Positions 34,490 to 43,925 of a stretch of 64,000 bases of DNA are shown here, one piece after another. The notes under the pieces are model-generated. The model was not told the DNA's origin. It did no database searches and saw only the letters and a program-made list of their open reading frames with translations. Every line of letters begins with the position of its first letter. Position 1 is the stretch's first letter. A program made the translations under genes and the position numbers. This DNA is from Anaerolineae bacterium (GTDB lineage Bacteria > Chloroflexota > Anaerolineae > Aggregatilineales > Phototrophicaceae), in the NCBI GenBank assembly GCA_022843385.1, contig JALHNT010000010.1:62001-126000 (forward strand), written 5' to 3'.

Positions 34490-35676
34490 TGATTGATTTC
34501 AAGGTTGAGGCTGAAGGGCTGCGCGATGAACTGATCGCGCGACGCCGTGATTTTCATCAGCATCCTGAGGTCGGCTTTGAGGTGATGCGGACAGCCGGTC
34601 TGGTGGCGGATGAACTGCGCCGGTTGGGGCTGGAGGTTCAGACTGGGATCGGGCGCACCGGCGTGGTGGCGACGCTGGAAGGCGCACAGGATGGCCCGAC
34701 GATACTGGTGCGGGCGGATATGGATGCGCTGCCGATTCAGGAAGAGACGGGACTGCCGTTTGCATCCTGTGTTCCCGGCGTGATGCATGCTTGTGGTCAT
34801 GATGCCCATATGACGATTGCGCTGGGGGTTGCCAAACTGATGACCCAGCAGCGGCAGCATCTGGCCGGGCGCATCAAGTTCATGTTTCAGCCGGGCGAAG
34901 AGGGGCACGGTGGTGCACTCGAGATGATCGCGGATGGCGCACTGAAGAGTCCTGTGCCGGATGTGGCGTTCGGCTTGCATGTGTGGACGGAGTTGCCACT
35001 GGGGATCATCGGCGTGGCTGACGGCCCGATCATGTCGGGTTCGTCGATCTTCACCCTCATCGTCAAGGGCAAGGGCGGTCATGCCGCCATGCCTTACAAA
35101 GCCATCGATCCCGTGGCCTGTGCCGGTCAGCTCATCACGGCGCTGCATACGATTGTCGGGCGCAAGATGGACGCGATGGCGGGCGCGGTAGTGCTGTCGG
35201 TGACTGGCGTCCATACCAGCAGCATGGGCTTCAATGTAATCCCGCAGGAAGTGGAGATTCGCGGTACATTCCGCACCTTCAACGCCTATACCAGCGAAAT
35301 GCTGGAGCAGCACATTCGCTCGGTATCGGAAGCGGTTTGTGCGTCGGCGGGCTGCGACGTCGATGTGTGGGTCAAACATCTGACCATCCCAACCATTAAC
35401 GATGACGAGGTCACACGGCGGGCACGGAAAGCGTTTGAGCGCATCGTGCATCCATCGTGCCTGGATGAGGATGTGCGGACGATGGCCTCGGAAGATATGT
35501 CGTACATCCTGGACGAAGTGCCGGGGATGTACTTCTTCGTTGGCGCAGCCAACAATTCAAAAGGCATCACCTACGGACATCATCATCCGCGTTTTGATGT
35601 GGATGAGGATGTGCTGCCGCTGGGCGTGGCGCTTTTGGCGACAGCCGTAGCGGATTATCTGATGCCGGAAGGATAA
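34489..35676 (+). CDS. M20 family amidohydrolase, copy 2
   Basis: 395 residues, a clear paralogue of the gene before it. The same elements appear: LIARRRDFHQHPEVGFEV, HACGHDAHMT, FQPGEEGHGGALEMI and GKGGHAAMPYKAIDPV. The divergence between the copies is substantial, so the duplication is old and the copies may differ in substrate or form a heterodimer. Confidence 0.92.
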   Translation: MIDFKVEAEGLRDELIARRRDFHQHPEVGFEVMRTAGLVADELRRLGLEVQTGIGRTGVVATLEGAQDGPTILVRADMDALPIQEETGLPFASCVPGVMHACGHDAHMTIALGVAKLMTQQRQHLAGRIKFMFQPGEEGHGGALEMIADGALKSPVPDVAFGLHVWTELPLGIIGVADGPIMSGSSIFTLIVKGKGGHAAMPYKAIDPVACAGQLITALHTIVGRKMDAMAGAVVLSVTGVHTSSMGFNVIPQEVEIRGTFRTFNAYTSEMLEQHIRSVSEAVCASAGCDVDVWVKHLTIPTINDDEVTRRARKAFERIVHPSCLDEDVRTMASEDMSYILDEVPGMYFFVGAANNSKGITYGHHHPRFDVDEDVLPLGVALLATAVADYLMPEG

Positions 35677-35678
35677 TC

Positions 35679-36335
35679 ATGCCGCAGCAACAGGTTTTGC
35701 GCTGGCTGGATGGGGCAGGATGGCTGGTTTTGTCCGGCGGGTCTGCCAGTGCGGTGCGGGCCCAAACGATTGGTCGCGCTGCGGCGGATGGTGGAGTCGC
35801 CTACATCAGTTTCGGTGACAGCCAGAAGGCGGACGCGACCCTGGCCGATATGGAAGACCTGGGGGCGGGCAGCGGCTATCTGGTCGATGTGCTGTCCGAA
35901 GATGACCAGACCATTCAGACAAAACTGGCAGAAGCGAGTATCATTGTAGTCGAGGCTGGCGTCACAGCGGACGATGCACGTTCTAATCTGCTGGGGGCCG
36001 CTGCTGCCGGGATGCGACAGGCGTATGAAGGCGGGGCCGTGATCCTGGCGGAAGGGATGAGCGCGGCTGTATTCGGCGAGTGGGTCATCCATGATGATGG
36101 GCTGCTGGATGGTTTGCAGTGGTTATCTCATGCGATTGTCCTGCCACAGGTCACTCAGGTGGCGCAATCTCCTTTCGCGCGCATCGCCCTGGAGCGCCTG
36201 CCGACGGCACTGGCGATCGGCATTTCCAGCGGGTCAGCACTGGCCTTAGGGCCAGATGGCACGGTTGAGACCTGGGGTGAACGACAGGTGACTGTCGCAC
36301 TGGGGGCAGGCTTCACCCGCGAGTTTTCTGATTGA
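35679..36335 (+). CDS. Uncharacterised protein, peptidase S51/cyanophycinase-like
   Basis: 218 residues. Looks like a Rossmann-type class I amidotransferase/S51 fold: N-terminal GWLVLSGGSAS, central ASIIVVEAGVTADDARSNLL, then AVILAEGMSAAVFGEW in the position of the S51 nucleophile motif (GxSAGA), and C-terminal AIGISSGSALALGPDG. The nucleophile Ser is kept but the surrounding glycines are not. It follows the M20 pair by two bases, suggesting a shared peptide or amide-degrading role, which is inference. Confidence 0.55.
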   Translation: MPQQQVLRWLDGAGWLVLSGGSASAVRAQTIGRAAADGGVAYISFGDSQKADATLADMEDLGAGSGYLVDVLSEDDQTIQTKLAEASIIVVEAGVTADDARSNLLGAAAAGMRQAYEGGAVILAEGMSAAVFGEWVIHDDGLLDGLQWLSHAIVLPQVTQVAQSPFARIALERLPTALAIGISSGSALALGPDGTVETWGERQVTVALGAGFTREFSD

Positions 36336-36368
36336 TGGTTTTGCACATTGAATGCAGGAGCAGATATT

Positions 36369-37655
36369 TTGCCCGCAACAATTCTGGTTGGCGCGCAGTG
36401 GGGCGATGAAGGTAAAGGCCGCGTGGCCGATTGGCTAGCGGCTGAAGCAGATGTGGTGGCTCGTTATGCTGGCGGCGATAATGCCGGACATACGGTGGTG
36501 GTGGGGCAGTCGGTCTTCAAGCTGCATCTGATCCCATCGGGCATTCTGCATGAGCATGTCACCTGCGTGCTGGGCAACGGCATGGTGATTAATCCGGTAA
36601 ATCTGTTAAAGGAGATGGATGACATCGCCCGCATGGGGGTCGATGTCAATCCGGAACGGCTGGTCATCAGCAGCCGGGCGCATCTGATTACGCCAGCGCA
36701 CATCGCACTCGACAGCGCCTCGGAGAAAGCGTTAGGCAGCCAGGCCATCGGCACGACGCTGCGTGGGATTGGCCCGGCCTATCTGGACAAGACCGGCCGG
36801 CGGGGAATTCGTGCCGGTCAGATGCTGGATGTAGAAGCATTTGGCGAAGCCCTGTACGCCATGATTGAAAAAGCGAATCAAACGCTGGCGGAACACGGCC
36901 ACAGCCCGATTGATCCAAAAACAGCGACGGTTGATTATCTGCAAGCGGCGGCACGTCTGAAACCGTTCATTCAGGATACGGCGCTGCTGCTCAATGGGCG
37001 ACTGCGTGAAGGGGCGCGGGTGCTGTGTGAAGGGGCGCAAGGTACGCTGCTCGATGTCGATCATGGCGATTATCCCTTTGTCACCAGCTCATCGCCGACA
37101 TCCGGCGGAGCCTTGACCGGCCTAGGCATCGGGCCGCGTCAGGTGGATCGAGTGGTAGGCGTGGCGAAAGCCTTCAGCACACGGGTGGGTTCGGGGCCGA
37201 TGCCGACCGAGTTGGAAGGCGATCTGGCGAACCGGCTGCGCGGCACGGGCGAAAACTTCTGGGATGAATATGGCACGACGACCGGTCGCCCCCGCCGTTG
37301 TGGTTGGCTCGATGCTGTCGTCCTGCGTTATGCGGCACAGGTGAACGGTTTCAGCGAACTGGTGCTGACCAAGCTGGATGTCCTCAGCGGGATCGAATCG
37401 CTCAAGATCGCAGTCGGTTATGAGGTGGACGGTCGCCGTCTGGATTTCCCACCCAGCACGTTAGGCGAATTGGAACGGGCGGTAGCGGTCTATGAGACGC
37501 TTCCCGGTTGGCATGAGGCCGTCGGTCACGCCCGCCGCGCCTCCGATCTGCCGGACGCGACGGTTGCCTATATCAATCGCGTGGCTGAATTGTGCGATGT
37601 GCCGATTCGTACTGTCAGCGTCGGGCCGGAACGCGATCAACTGGTCTATCTGTAG
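36369..37655 (+). CDS. purA: Adenylosuccinate synthetase
   Basis: 428 residues. GTP-dependent ligation of IMP and aspartate, first committed step to AMP. Motifs: VGAQWGDEGKGRVADWLA, GGDNAGHTVVVG, GTTLRGIGPAYLDKTGR, CEGAQGTLLDVDHGDYPFVT and TTTGRPRRCGWLDAVVLRY. The TTG at 36369 is chosen because GCAGGAG lies eight bases upstream and the protein then begins MPATILVGAQ; an in-frame TTG at 36348 would place that site inside the gene. Confidence 0.95.
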   Translation: MPATILVGAQWGDEGKGRVADWLAAEADVVARYAGGDNAGHTVVVGQSVFKLHLIPSGILHEHVTCVLGNGMVINPVNLLKEMDDIARMGVDVNPERLVISSRAHLITPAHIALDSASEKALGSQAIGTTLRGIGPAYLDKTGRRGIRAGQMLDVEAFGEALYAMIEKANQTLAEHGHSPIDPKTATVDYLQAAARLKPFIQDTALLLNGRLREGARVLCEGAQGTLLDVDHGDYPFVTSSSPTSGGALTGLGIGPRQVDRVVGVAKAFSTRVGSGPMPTELEGDLANRLRGTGENFWDEYGTTTGRPRRCGWLDAVVLRYAAQVNGFSELVLTKLDVLSGIESLKIAVGYEVDGRRLDFPPSTLGELERAVAVYETLPGWHEAVGHARRASDLPDATVAYINRVAELCDVPIRTVSVGPERDQLVYL

Positions 37656-37658
37656 CGC

Positions 37659-38555
37659 ATGGATACTCTCACCTATACTCATCAGATGGATGCGCCGGTC
37701 ACCGAACCGCCGCGCCGGGTGGTGTCACTGGTTCCCAGCGTGACCGAATCGCTCTTCGATCTAAACCTGGGTGAGCGGCTGGTGGGGATCACCGATTACT
37801 GCATTTATCCCGCTGAACAGGTGGCGAAACTGCCGCGTGTGGGTGGTACCAAGAACCCGGACATCGCTCGTATTGTGGCGCTGCGTCCTGAGCTGGTGAT
37901 CGCTAATCAGGAAGAGAATCGCAAAGAGGATGTGCTGGCGTTGCAGGCGCAGGGCATCCCGGTGTGGGTGACGTTTCCGCGCACTGTGGCAGATGCCTTT
38001 AACCTGTTGTGGAACATCATGCATGTGTTTGATGAGCCGGCGATGGTGCCGCGAGTGCGTCTGATCGAGCAGACGATGGACTGGGTGTGGCGCATCAGCG
38101 AGAAGCGGCTGGAGGAACATCCCTGCCGGGTGTTTGCCCCGATCTGGCTCGACCCGTTGATGACGTTCAATGGTGATACTTTCACCAGCGACTTGCTGCG
38201 GGTGTGCGGGGCGATCAATGTGTTCGCTGAACGGGATCGTTTGTATCCGTTGCAGGCTGATCTGGGTCAGGCCGAGCCTTACACTCCTGATGATGCGCGC
38301 GTTCAGGGGCGAGACACACGGTATCCGCGCATTACCTGGGAGGAAGTGGTGGAGGCACAGCCGGATATGGTGCTGCTGCCGAGCGAACCCTTTGCCTTTA
38401 CCGAAGACCATATCAGCTTATTCAGTCAACTTGATATTCCCGCAGCGCACAACGGACGCATTCTGCTGGTCGATGGTTCGCTGCTGACCTGGCATGGCAC
38501 ACGCATGGCCTACGCCTTCAACACGCTGCCGGGATTATTGTGTGCGGAGGCTTGA
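37659..38555 (+). CDS. BtuF-like helical-backbone metal receptor without signal peptide
   Basis: 298 residues. RRVVSLVPSVTESLFDLNLG, VGITDYCIYP, VGGTKNPDIARIVALRPELV and the C-terminal GRILLVDGSLLTWHGTRM match periplasmic cobalamin/siderophore-binding proteins (class III). But the N-terminus (MDTLTYTHQMDAPVTEPP) has neither a signal peptide nor a lipobox, so it appears cytoplasmic, and no ABC permease or ATPase is near. Its stop overlaps the start of a histidine kinase gene (TGATG), suggesting a coupled sensory role rather than transport. Confidence 0.8.
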   Translation: MDTLTYTHQMDAPVTEPPRRVVSLVPSVTESLFDLNLGERLVGITDYCIYPAEQVAKLPRVGGTKNPDIARIVALRPELVIANQEENRKEDVLALQAQGIPVWVTFPRTVADAFNLLWNIMHVFDEPAMVPRVRLIEQTMDWVWRISEKRLEEHPCRVFAPIWLDPLMTFNGDTFTSDLLRVCGAINVFAERDRLYPLQADLGQAEPYTPDDARVQGRDTRYPRITWEEVVEAQPDMVLLPSEPFAFTEDHISLFSQLDIPAAHNGRILLVDGSLLTWHGTRMAYAFNTLPGLLCAEA

Positions 38556-39418
38556 TGACAAAAAGTGATGGACGCAGCGAGTGGCTGGATGTGGTGGCGC
38601 ATGATTTGCGCTCACCGCTGAATGCTGTCCGCCAGTGTTTGGAACTGGTACAGGATATCGGCCCGCTCAATGAAAAACAGCAGCACTTCATGGGACGGGC
38701 GTTCGCCAATATCCAGCGGATGGATCACTTGATTTCGCGGTTGCGCGACATCACCTGGCTCGACTCCGAGATGCCGCTGGACATGACTGAGGTTGATCTG
38801 CGGCTGTTGATCGAACGCGCAGTGGATTTGTTGATGGAAATCGCCGCCAAAAAAGCCTTGACGTTCGATCTGGACATCCCTGACACACTCGAACCGGTGC
38901 GTGGGGATGCCAATCGGTTGGCGCAGGTGATGGATAATCTCCTCAGCAATGCCATCAAGTACAATCGCGATCAGGGCAGCGTCACCATTCAGGTACGGCA
39001 AGATCAGCACCGGGTGCAGATTGATGTTATGGATACGGGCATTGGGATTCGCCCGGATGACCTGCCGCGCGTGTTTGAGCGCTTCTTCCGTTCGGCAGAA
39101 GGGGTGCGCCTGAAGGTCGATGGCACCGGCCTGGGGCTGGCGATTGTCGAAGGCATTGTGCAGCGGCACGGCGGGCGCATTCAGGCGACGAGTGTGCATG
39201 GCAAGGGCAGCATCTTCTCGGTCAGTCTGCCGTTGCGCGGCGATACGCACGATGGTGATATGGAACGCGGTGATGAGACCTTGAATCTGGGTGAAGGTCA
39301 TGATGATCGTGTGCAGCGCAATCTGTCGTTAGCCAGTGAGGAGGCTGATGTGGTGCCGGATGCCCATCAGGAAAAGCGGGAACACACGATGGTGGATTCC
39401 CAAAGCGATGTCGATTAA
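38555..39418 (+). CDS. Sensor histidine kinase lacking an input domain
   Basis: 287 residues. The H-box VVAHDLRSPLNAVRQCLELV begins near residue 13, so there is almost nothing before the dimerisation helix. ATP-binding boxes follow: NLLSNAIKYNRDQG, DVMDTGIGIRPDDLPRVFERF and GTGLGLAIVEGIVQRHGGR. No membrane segment is present and no response regulator lies nearby. The acidic C-terminal tail of about 50 residues is unusual. GGAGG upstream supports ATG 38555. The adjacent cytoplasmic metal receptor could supply the input. Confidence 0.9.
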   Translation: MTKSDGRSEWLDVVAHDLRSPLNAVRQCLELVQDIGPLNEKQQHFMGRAFANIQRMDHLISRLRDITWLDSEMPLDMTEVDLRLLIERAVDLLMEIAAKKALTFDLDIPDTLEPVRGDANRLAQVMDNLLSNAIKYNRDQGSVTIQVRQDQHRVQIDVMDTGIGIRPDDLPRVFERFFRSAEGVRLKVDGTGLGLAIVEGIVQRHGGRIQATSVHGKGSIFSVSLPLRGDTHDGDMERGDETLNLGEGHDDRVQRNLSLASEEADVVPDAHQEKREHTMVDSQSDVD

Positions 39419-39487
39419 TCGCCTTGCAGTCAGTTGTGAGAAATAGTACAATCGCCCATCTCAACTAACCCTCAAAGGAGAGTGGCT

Positions 39488-39811
39488 GTGAAACGCCTGA
39501 TTCTCTTGTTTGCTGTTGTCGTCATCCTGATTGTGACTGGCGGGTTGACCGCCCAGATCACCGCGCAGGGCGGTGAATTGAAGATTCCTGGCACTATCCG
39601 CCAGACCAACAACCCCGATGCCTCGGCGCTGGATATGACGGGATGGAAAGCGGAGCAGCTCTTCCTGGCGGTTGGGTTCATCCTGTTCAACCTGATCGGG
39701 ATTGCTGTCACGATCATGGCGATCTTCTGGTTCCTGAACTGGCAGGTCAAGAGCGTCAAAGCCGGTCGCGCTTCGCAGACTGCCGAGTCATCCCCCGTAC
39801 AAACTGAATAA
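39488..39811 (+). CDS. Small two-helix membrane protein of the haem A cluster
   Basis: 107 residues from GTG 39488, seven bases after an AAGGAG site. An N-terminal hydrophobic helix (LILLFAVVVILIVTGGLTA) could be a signal peptide or anchor; a second helix (LFLAVGFILFNLIGIAVTIM) sits near the middle, followed by a short charged tail. No family recognised. It is just upstream of ctaA and could be a cytochrome oxidase-related small subunit, by position only. Confidence 0.65.
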   Translation: MKRLILLFAVVVILIVTGGLTAQITAQGGELKIPGTIRQTNNPDASALDMTGWKAEQLFLAVGFILFNLIGIAVTIMAIFWFLNWQVKSVKAGRASQTAESSPVQTE

Positions 39812-39849
39812 CACAACAACGCCGGTTGAGTGGATAGGGATTTATTGGT

Positions 39850-40812
39850 ATGCAGGCGACTCCTCGTATTGGATTGTTTCCACGTGTTGCTTTCGTCACC
39901 GCACTGCTGACTCTGGGGTTGATCGTCTTTGGGGCTGTGGTGCGTGTGACCGACTCCGGATTGGGCTGCGGCGAACACTGGCCGCTGTGCAACGGCACGA
40001 TCTTTCCGCCGCTGGATAACACAATCGCCTGGATCGAATGGCTGCATCGGCTGTTCGCCGCGGTGATCGGCCTATTCGGATTGGGGATGCTGGCACTGGC
40101 GATTCGGGCGTACCGGCAGCAGAACCGGCGCGTGTTGAATATGACCATCGTAGCGGCAGTGTTGTTCACCCTACAGAGCGCGTTAGGAGCGCTGGTGGTG
40201 GTGTGGAGTTTGCCGCCGACGATGGTGACACTGCATCTCGGTACGGCCATGCTGCTGCTGGGGGCACTGCTGATTTCCGGCGTCTTCGCCACTTATCGCC
40301 CGCGCATCCATTACGGTGTGGATCGGGTGACGACATTGGTCTATCTGACCACGGCGTTGTCGCTGGTCATCATCCTCACCGGTGCGCTGGTGCGGGGCAG
40401 TGGTTCCTCGTTCGCGTGCAGCGATTGGCCGCTGTGTAACGGCGAGGTTCTGCCGCTCAACCAGGGTCGCTGGGCGCTGATCCACATGCTACATCGTTAT
40501 TCAGTGCTGGCGCTGGGAATCAGCCTGCTGATTTTGGTCTATTACGTGTATCGTGATCGCCAGGATGGACGGCTGCGCACGGTTGCGGTGTGTGCGCTGA
40601 TTGGTTATTTCAGCCAGGCGGCGATTGGCGCATTCTATGTACTGCGCCCCGGCGAAGCGCTGTGGGGTGCGGCGCACGTCGGCATGGCGGCCACAACCTG
40701 GGCGCTGCTGGTGGCGCTCTCCGGTATGGAATGGTTAAGCAACCAGAGTTCAGTTCAAGAAGCAGCGAAGAGTAGTGCCGCATGGAATCCACAATCCAGT
40801 CCTACCCCGTAA
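39850..40812 (+). CDS. ctaA: Haem A synthase (CtaA/COX15)
   Basis: 320 residues with about eight membrane helices in two homologous halves. It oxidises the C8 methyl of haem O to formyl. Each half has its extracellular loop with a Cys pair (GLGCGEHWPLCNG and FACSDWPLCNG) and haem-binding His residues (WIEWLHRLFAA, LIHMLHRYSVLA). The 3' end overlaps ctaB by 31 bases. Confidence 0.93.
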   Translation: MQATPRIGLFPRVAFVTALLTLGLIVFGAVVRVTDSGLGCGEHWPLCNGTIFPPLDNTIAWIEWLHRLFAAVIGLFGLGMLALAIRAYRQQNRRVLNMTIVAAVLFTLQSALGALVVVWSLPPTMVTLHLGTAMLLLGALLISGVFATYRPRIHYGVDRVTTLVYLTTALSLVIILTGALVRGSGSSFACSDWPLCNGEVLPLNQGRWALIHMLHRYSVLALGISLLILVYYVYRDRQDGRLRTVAVCALIGYFSQAAIGAFYVLRPGEALWGAAHVGMAATTWALLVALSGMEWLSNQSSVQEAAKSSAAWNPQSSPTP

Positions 40813-41696
40813 GTTCGGGTCAGATCGTCCGCACCTATCTGGAGCTGACCAAGCTGCGGATTGTGCTGCTGCTGTTGTTCACCACCGTCACGGCGATGAT
40901 TGTGGCGGCCAACCGCGTCCCCGACATTGCTATCCTCATCCCAACATTGATTGGCGGGTCATTTGCGGCGGCAGGGGCCAGCGCCATCAATCAGTATATT
41001 GATCGCGACATGGATGCCAAGATGGCGCGCACCTCACGTCGTCCGATCCCGTCAGGACGGGTCGCGCCGATCAATGCCCTGCTCTTTGGTATGGCGCTGC
41101 TGGCCTGGTCGGTGCTGATTCTGGGAGTTTGGGTTAACTGGCTGACAGCCGGGTTGGCGCTGTTCGGCGGCCTGTACTATGTCATCCTGTACACGGTCAT
41201 CCTGAAGCGCAATACCGTTGTGAACATCCTGATCGGGGGCGGTGCCGGTGCGGTGCCGGTGCTGGTGGGGTGGGCGGCGGTCACCGGACGGTTGGATATT
41301 CCGGCGCTGATTCTGTTTGCCATCATCTTTTACTGGACGCCGCCGCATAGCTGGGCGCTGGCGCTGCTGGTCAACAAAGATTATACCTTGGCGAATGTGC
41401 CGATGATGCCGGTGGCACGCGGCGAGGAAGCGACACGCCAGCAAATTCTGCTCTATTCGGTGCAGTTGTTTCTGGTCAGTCTGCTCCCGTTCGTGTTCCA
41501 AACGCTGGGTTTGTTTTACATGGCGGTTGCAGTGCTGCTGGGGCTGGGTCTGATTTATATGTCGCTCATCCTGATTCGTGAGAAGGATGGGGCGACCGCC
41601 CGCGCCACCTATAAGTATTCGACAACCTATCTGGCGGTATTATTCCTGGCGATGATCCTGGATCGCCTGCTGCTGCCGCTGCTGAGTTCGTTGTGA
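40782..41696 (+). CDS. ctaB: Protohaem IX farnesyltransferase (haem O synthase)
   Basis: 304 residues, UbiA prenyltransferase superfamily with about nine helices. The first Asp-rich motif is NQYIDRDMDAKMARTSRRP and a second, WTPPHSWALALLVNKDY, marks haem O synthases. It makes haem O for CtaA. The stop overlaps the GTG start of the cytochrome c gene. Confidence 0.95.
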   Translation: MESTIQSYPVSSGQIVRTYLELTKLRIVLLLLFTTVTAMIVAANRVPDIAILIPTLIGGSFAAAGASAINQYIDRDMDAKMARTSRRPIPSGRVAPINALLFGMALLAWSVLILGVWVNWLTAGLALFGGLYYVILYTVILKRNTVVNILIGGGAGAVPVLVGWAAVTGRLDIPALILFAIIFYWTPPHSWALALLVNKDYTLANVPMMPVARGEEATRQQILLYSVQLFLVSLLPFVFQTLGLFYMAVAVLLGLGLIYMSLILIREKDGATARATYKYSTTYLAVLFLAMILDRLLLPLLSSL

Positions 41697-42160
41697 CGAC
41701 TCCGTCGAAGTCATCGATGCTGCCGGTCTATATCGTACTGGGATTATTCCTGGCAGTGGCGCTGGTGTTCCTGGTTGCTTTCGTCTACTCCACTGAAGTC
41801 GAAGTGAGCGAGCTGGCAACCGGGACACTGGTGCTGCACCCGGATACCTACATGAATGAGGTGACCAGTGCGTTGCAGGGGGCGGATGCTGCGCGAGGGG
41901 CGGAGTGGGTGAAGACTTATGCCTGCGAAAGCTGCCATGTGGTCGGAGGGGGGCAGACTGCGCCACCCTTCGCCGGCATTGCCGACCGCGCCCAAACGCG
42001 CCGTCCTCCCCTGACGGCCATGGCCTACCTGTATGAGTCAATCACACAGCCGAACGCCTATCATGTCGAGGGCTTCAGCGCGGTGATGCCACAGAATTAC
42101 CCCGAACGACTCTCCCCGCGTGAGATCGGTGATATAATCGCCTATCTGCTGACCCAATAA
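41693..42160 (+). CDS. Membrane-anchored monohaem cytochrome c
   Basis: 155 residues. An uncleaved anchor (about residues 11-32) is followed by a c-type haem domain with CESCH at residues 78-82 and an axial Met in SAVMPQNYP (about residue 132). The C-terminal helix IGDIIAYLLTQ is typical. GTG start overlaps ctaB by four bases. It probably hands electrons to a haem-copper oxidase encoded elsewhere. Confidence 0.9.
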   Translation: MTTPSKSSMLPVYIVLGLFLAVALVFLVAFVYSTEVEVSELATGTLVLHPDTYMNEVTSALQGADAARGAEWVKTYACESCHVVGGGQTAPPFAGIADRAQTRRPPLTAMAYLYESITQPNAYHVEGFSAVMPQNYPERLSPREIGDIIAYLLTQ

Positions 42161-42192
42161 GGGTTCGCGCCTGACCTCGGTAGCGGATTGTT

Positions 42193-43914
42193 ATGTATCT
42201 CGATGCCTTTACGCTGTCAGCGTTGGTGGATGAATTCCTCGATACACTGGTTGGTGGTCGCATTCAGGATGTGCTGGATGTGGATCAGACCGGTCTGGGC
42301 ATGGAAGTGTATGCCGAACGCCGCCGTCGCTATCTGTATCTGAGCGCGGACATGCAGGTGCCGCGCATTCTGCTGCTGGATGAAAAGCTGCGGCGTGGAT
42401 TGATCAAGCCAACCCAGATGGGGTTGCTCTTCCGTCGCTATGTCGAAGGCGGCGTCGTGGCGCATGTCAGCCAACCGGCCTGGGAACGCATCGTGCAAAT
42501 CGATGTGCAGGGGCCGGAGGGCGAAGTCACCATTGTCGTTGAGCCGATGGAACGGCGCAGCAACATCCTTCTGGTACAGAAGGGGATGATTATCGACTGC
42601 CTGCGCCGTGTAGGGCCGGAAGATAATCGCTATCGCCTCAGCTTGCCGGCGCACGAATACAAACTGCCGCCACCCCAGACTGGCAAACTTGATCCGACCC
42701 GGCTGATTCTGCCGGAGCTGGAAGCGGTGTTGGAGCAGAATGATGATCCCAAGCGCAAAACACAGCAAGTCTTGTCGAGCCGCATCCTGGGACTGAGTCC
42801 GCTGCTGGCAAAGGAGATCGTCTTTCGCGCCAGTGGCGACGCCAATCAGAAATCGGCTGAGGCTGACCCAGACAAGTTGTTTGCTGCGCTAAAGGATGTG
42901 ATCGAGCCAATGGCAAAGCGCCAGTGGCAACCGGGTGTGATCGAGGGCGAGGCTGGCATCGAGGCTTACAGTGTCTATCCCATTCGCAGCCTGAAGGGAT
43001 GGCAGCCGATTGAAACCCTGACTGACGCCATGCTGGCCTACTACGGCGCTCCGGTGGGCGAGGAAGCCTATAACGCCGCCAAAGTGCCGGTGCGCGAGGC
43101 GCTGGCAGAAGCGACTGCCAAGTTATCAGCCAAGCTGGCGTCGCTGGAACGCTCGATGACAGATGAGTCGGAGCGAGAACGGCTGCGGCAAAGTGGCGAA
43201 TTGATCCTCGCTTATCAGTATGGCCTGACTCCCGGTCAGACAGAACTGAAAGCGCAGTATGACTTTGACCAACCGGAACTGGTCATCCCGCTTGATCCAT
43301 CAATCACGCCGCTGGAGAATGCCCAGGCCTATTTTGAGCGCTACGACAGGGCGAAACGCGCGTTAGATGACGTGCCGCGCCTGATAACCGAAACCCGGCA
43401 CGAACTGGAATTCATCCAGCAGCTAGGCTCAGACCTGGAATTTGCGAGCAATTGGCCGGAGATTGATGAGGTGCGGCAGTCCTTGCAGGCCAGCGGGTAT
43501 TGGCGGGGCGCACCGGCCAAGCGCATCGCCGGCAGCGGCCAAAGCGCACCGACCCGGATTGTCACACCCGATGGGTTTGTCATCTGGCTGGGGCGCAACA
43601 GTCGCCAGAATGATGTGGTCACGTTTGGCAAAGGCGGTGGGCAGGATTTGTGGCTGCACGCGCGCGGGGTGCCAGGGGCGCATGTCGTCATCAAGTTTGA
43701 TGGTCGTAGAATCGACGAACCGCTCATCACTCAGGCCGCGGCGCTGGCGGCCTACTTCAGCGCCCAGCGGGGCGAGGCCAAAGTCATCGTCGATGTGACG
43801 CGGGTGATGTATGTTAAGAAGATCAAAGGGGCAGCGCCGGGGATGGTGACCTATCGCAATGAGGAAACCCGAACGGTAGCGCCCTCGAACGAACTGGTCG
43901 CCGAGTCAAGCTAA
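42193..43914 (+). CDS. rqcH: NFACT family protein, RqcH/Rqc2 homologue
   Basis: 573 residues. NFACT-N domain from DAFTLSALVDEFLDTLVGGR, a central coiled coil rich in Glu/Ala/Leu (about 300-340 and 370-420), and a C-terminal NFACT-R domain with WLGRNSRQNDVVTFGKG and DLWLHARGVPGAHVVIK. In Bacillus RqcH recruits tRNA-Ala to add alanine tails on stalled 50S-bound chains. The gene name is by family similarity. Confidence 0.92.
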   Translation: MYLDAFTLSALVDEFLDTLVGGRIQDVLDVDQTGLGMEVYAERRRRYLYLSADMQVPRILLLDEKLRRGLIKPTQMGLLFRRYVEGGVVAHVSQPAWERIVQIDVQGPEGEVTIVVEPMERRSNILLVQKGMIIDCLRRVGPEDNRYRLSLPAHEYKLPPPQTGKLDPTRLILPELEAVLEQNDDPKRKTQQVLSSRILGLSPLLAKEIVFRASGDANQKSAEADPDKLFAALKDVIEPMAKRQWQPGVIEGEAGIEAYSVYPIRSLKGWQPIETLTDAMLAYYGAPVGEEAYNAAKVPVREALAEATAKLSAKLASLERSMTDESERERLRQSGELILAYQYGLTPGQTELKAQYDFDQPELVIPLDPSITPLENAQAYFERYDRAKRALDDVPRLITETRHELEFIQQLGSDLEFASNWPEIDEVRQSLQASGYWRGAPAKRIAGSGQSAPTRIVTPDGFVIWLGRNSRQNDVVTFGKGGGQDLWLHARGVPGAHVVIKFDGRRIDEPLITQAAALAAYFSAQRGEAKVIVDVTRVMYVKKIKGAAPGMVTYRNEETRTVAPSNELVAESS

Positions 43915-43925
43915 AGGAGCATCAC

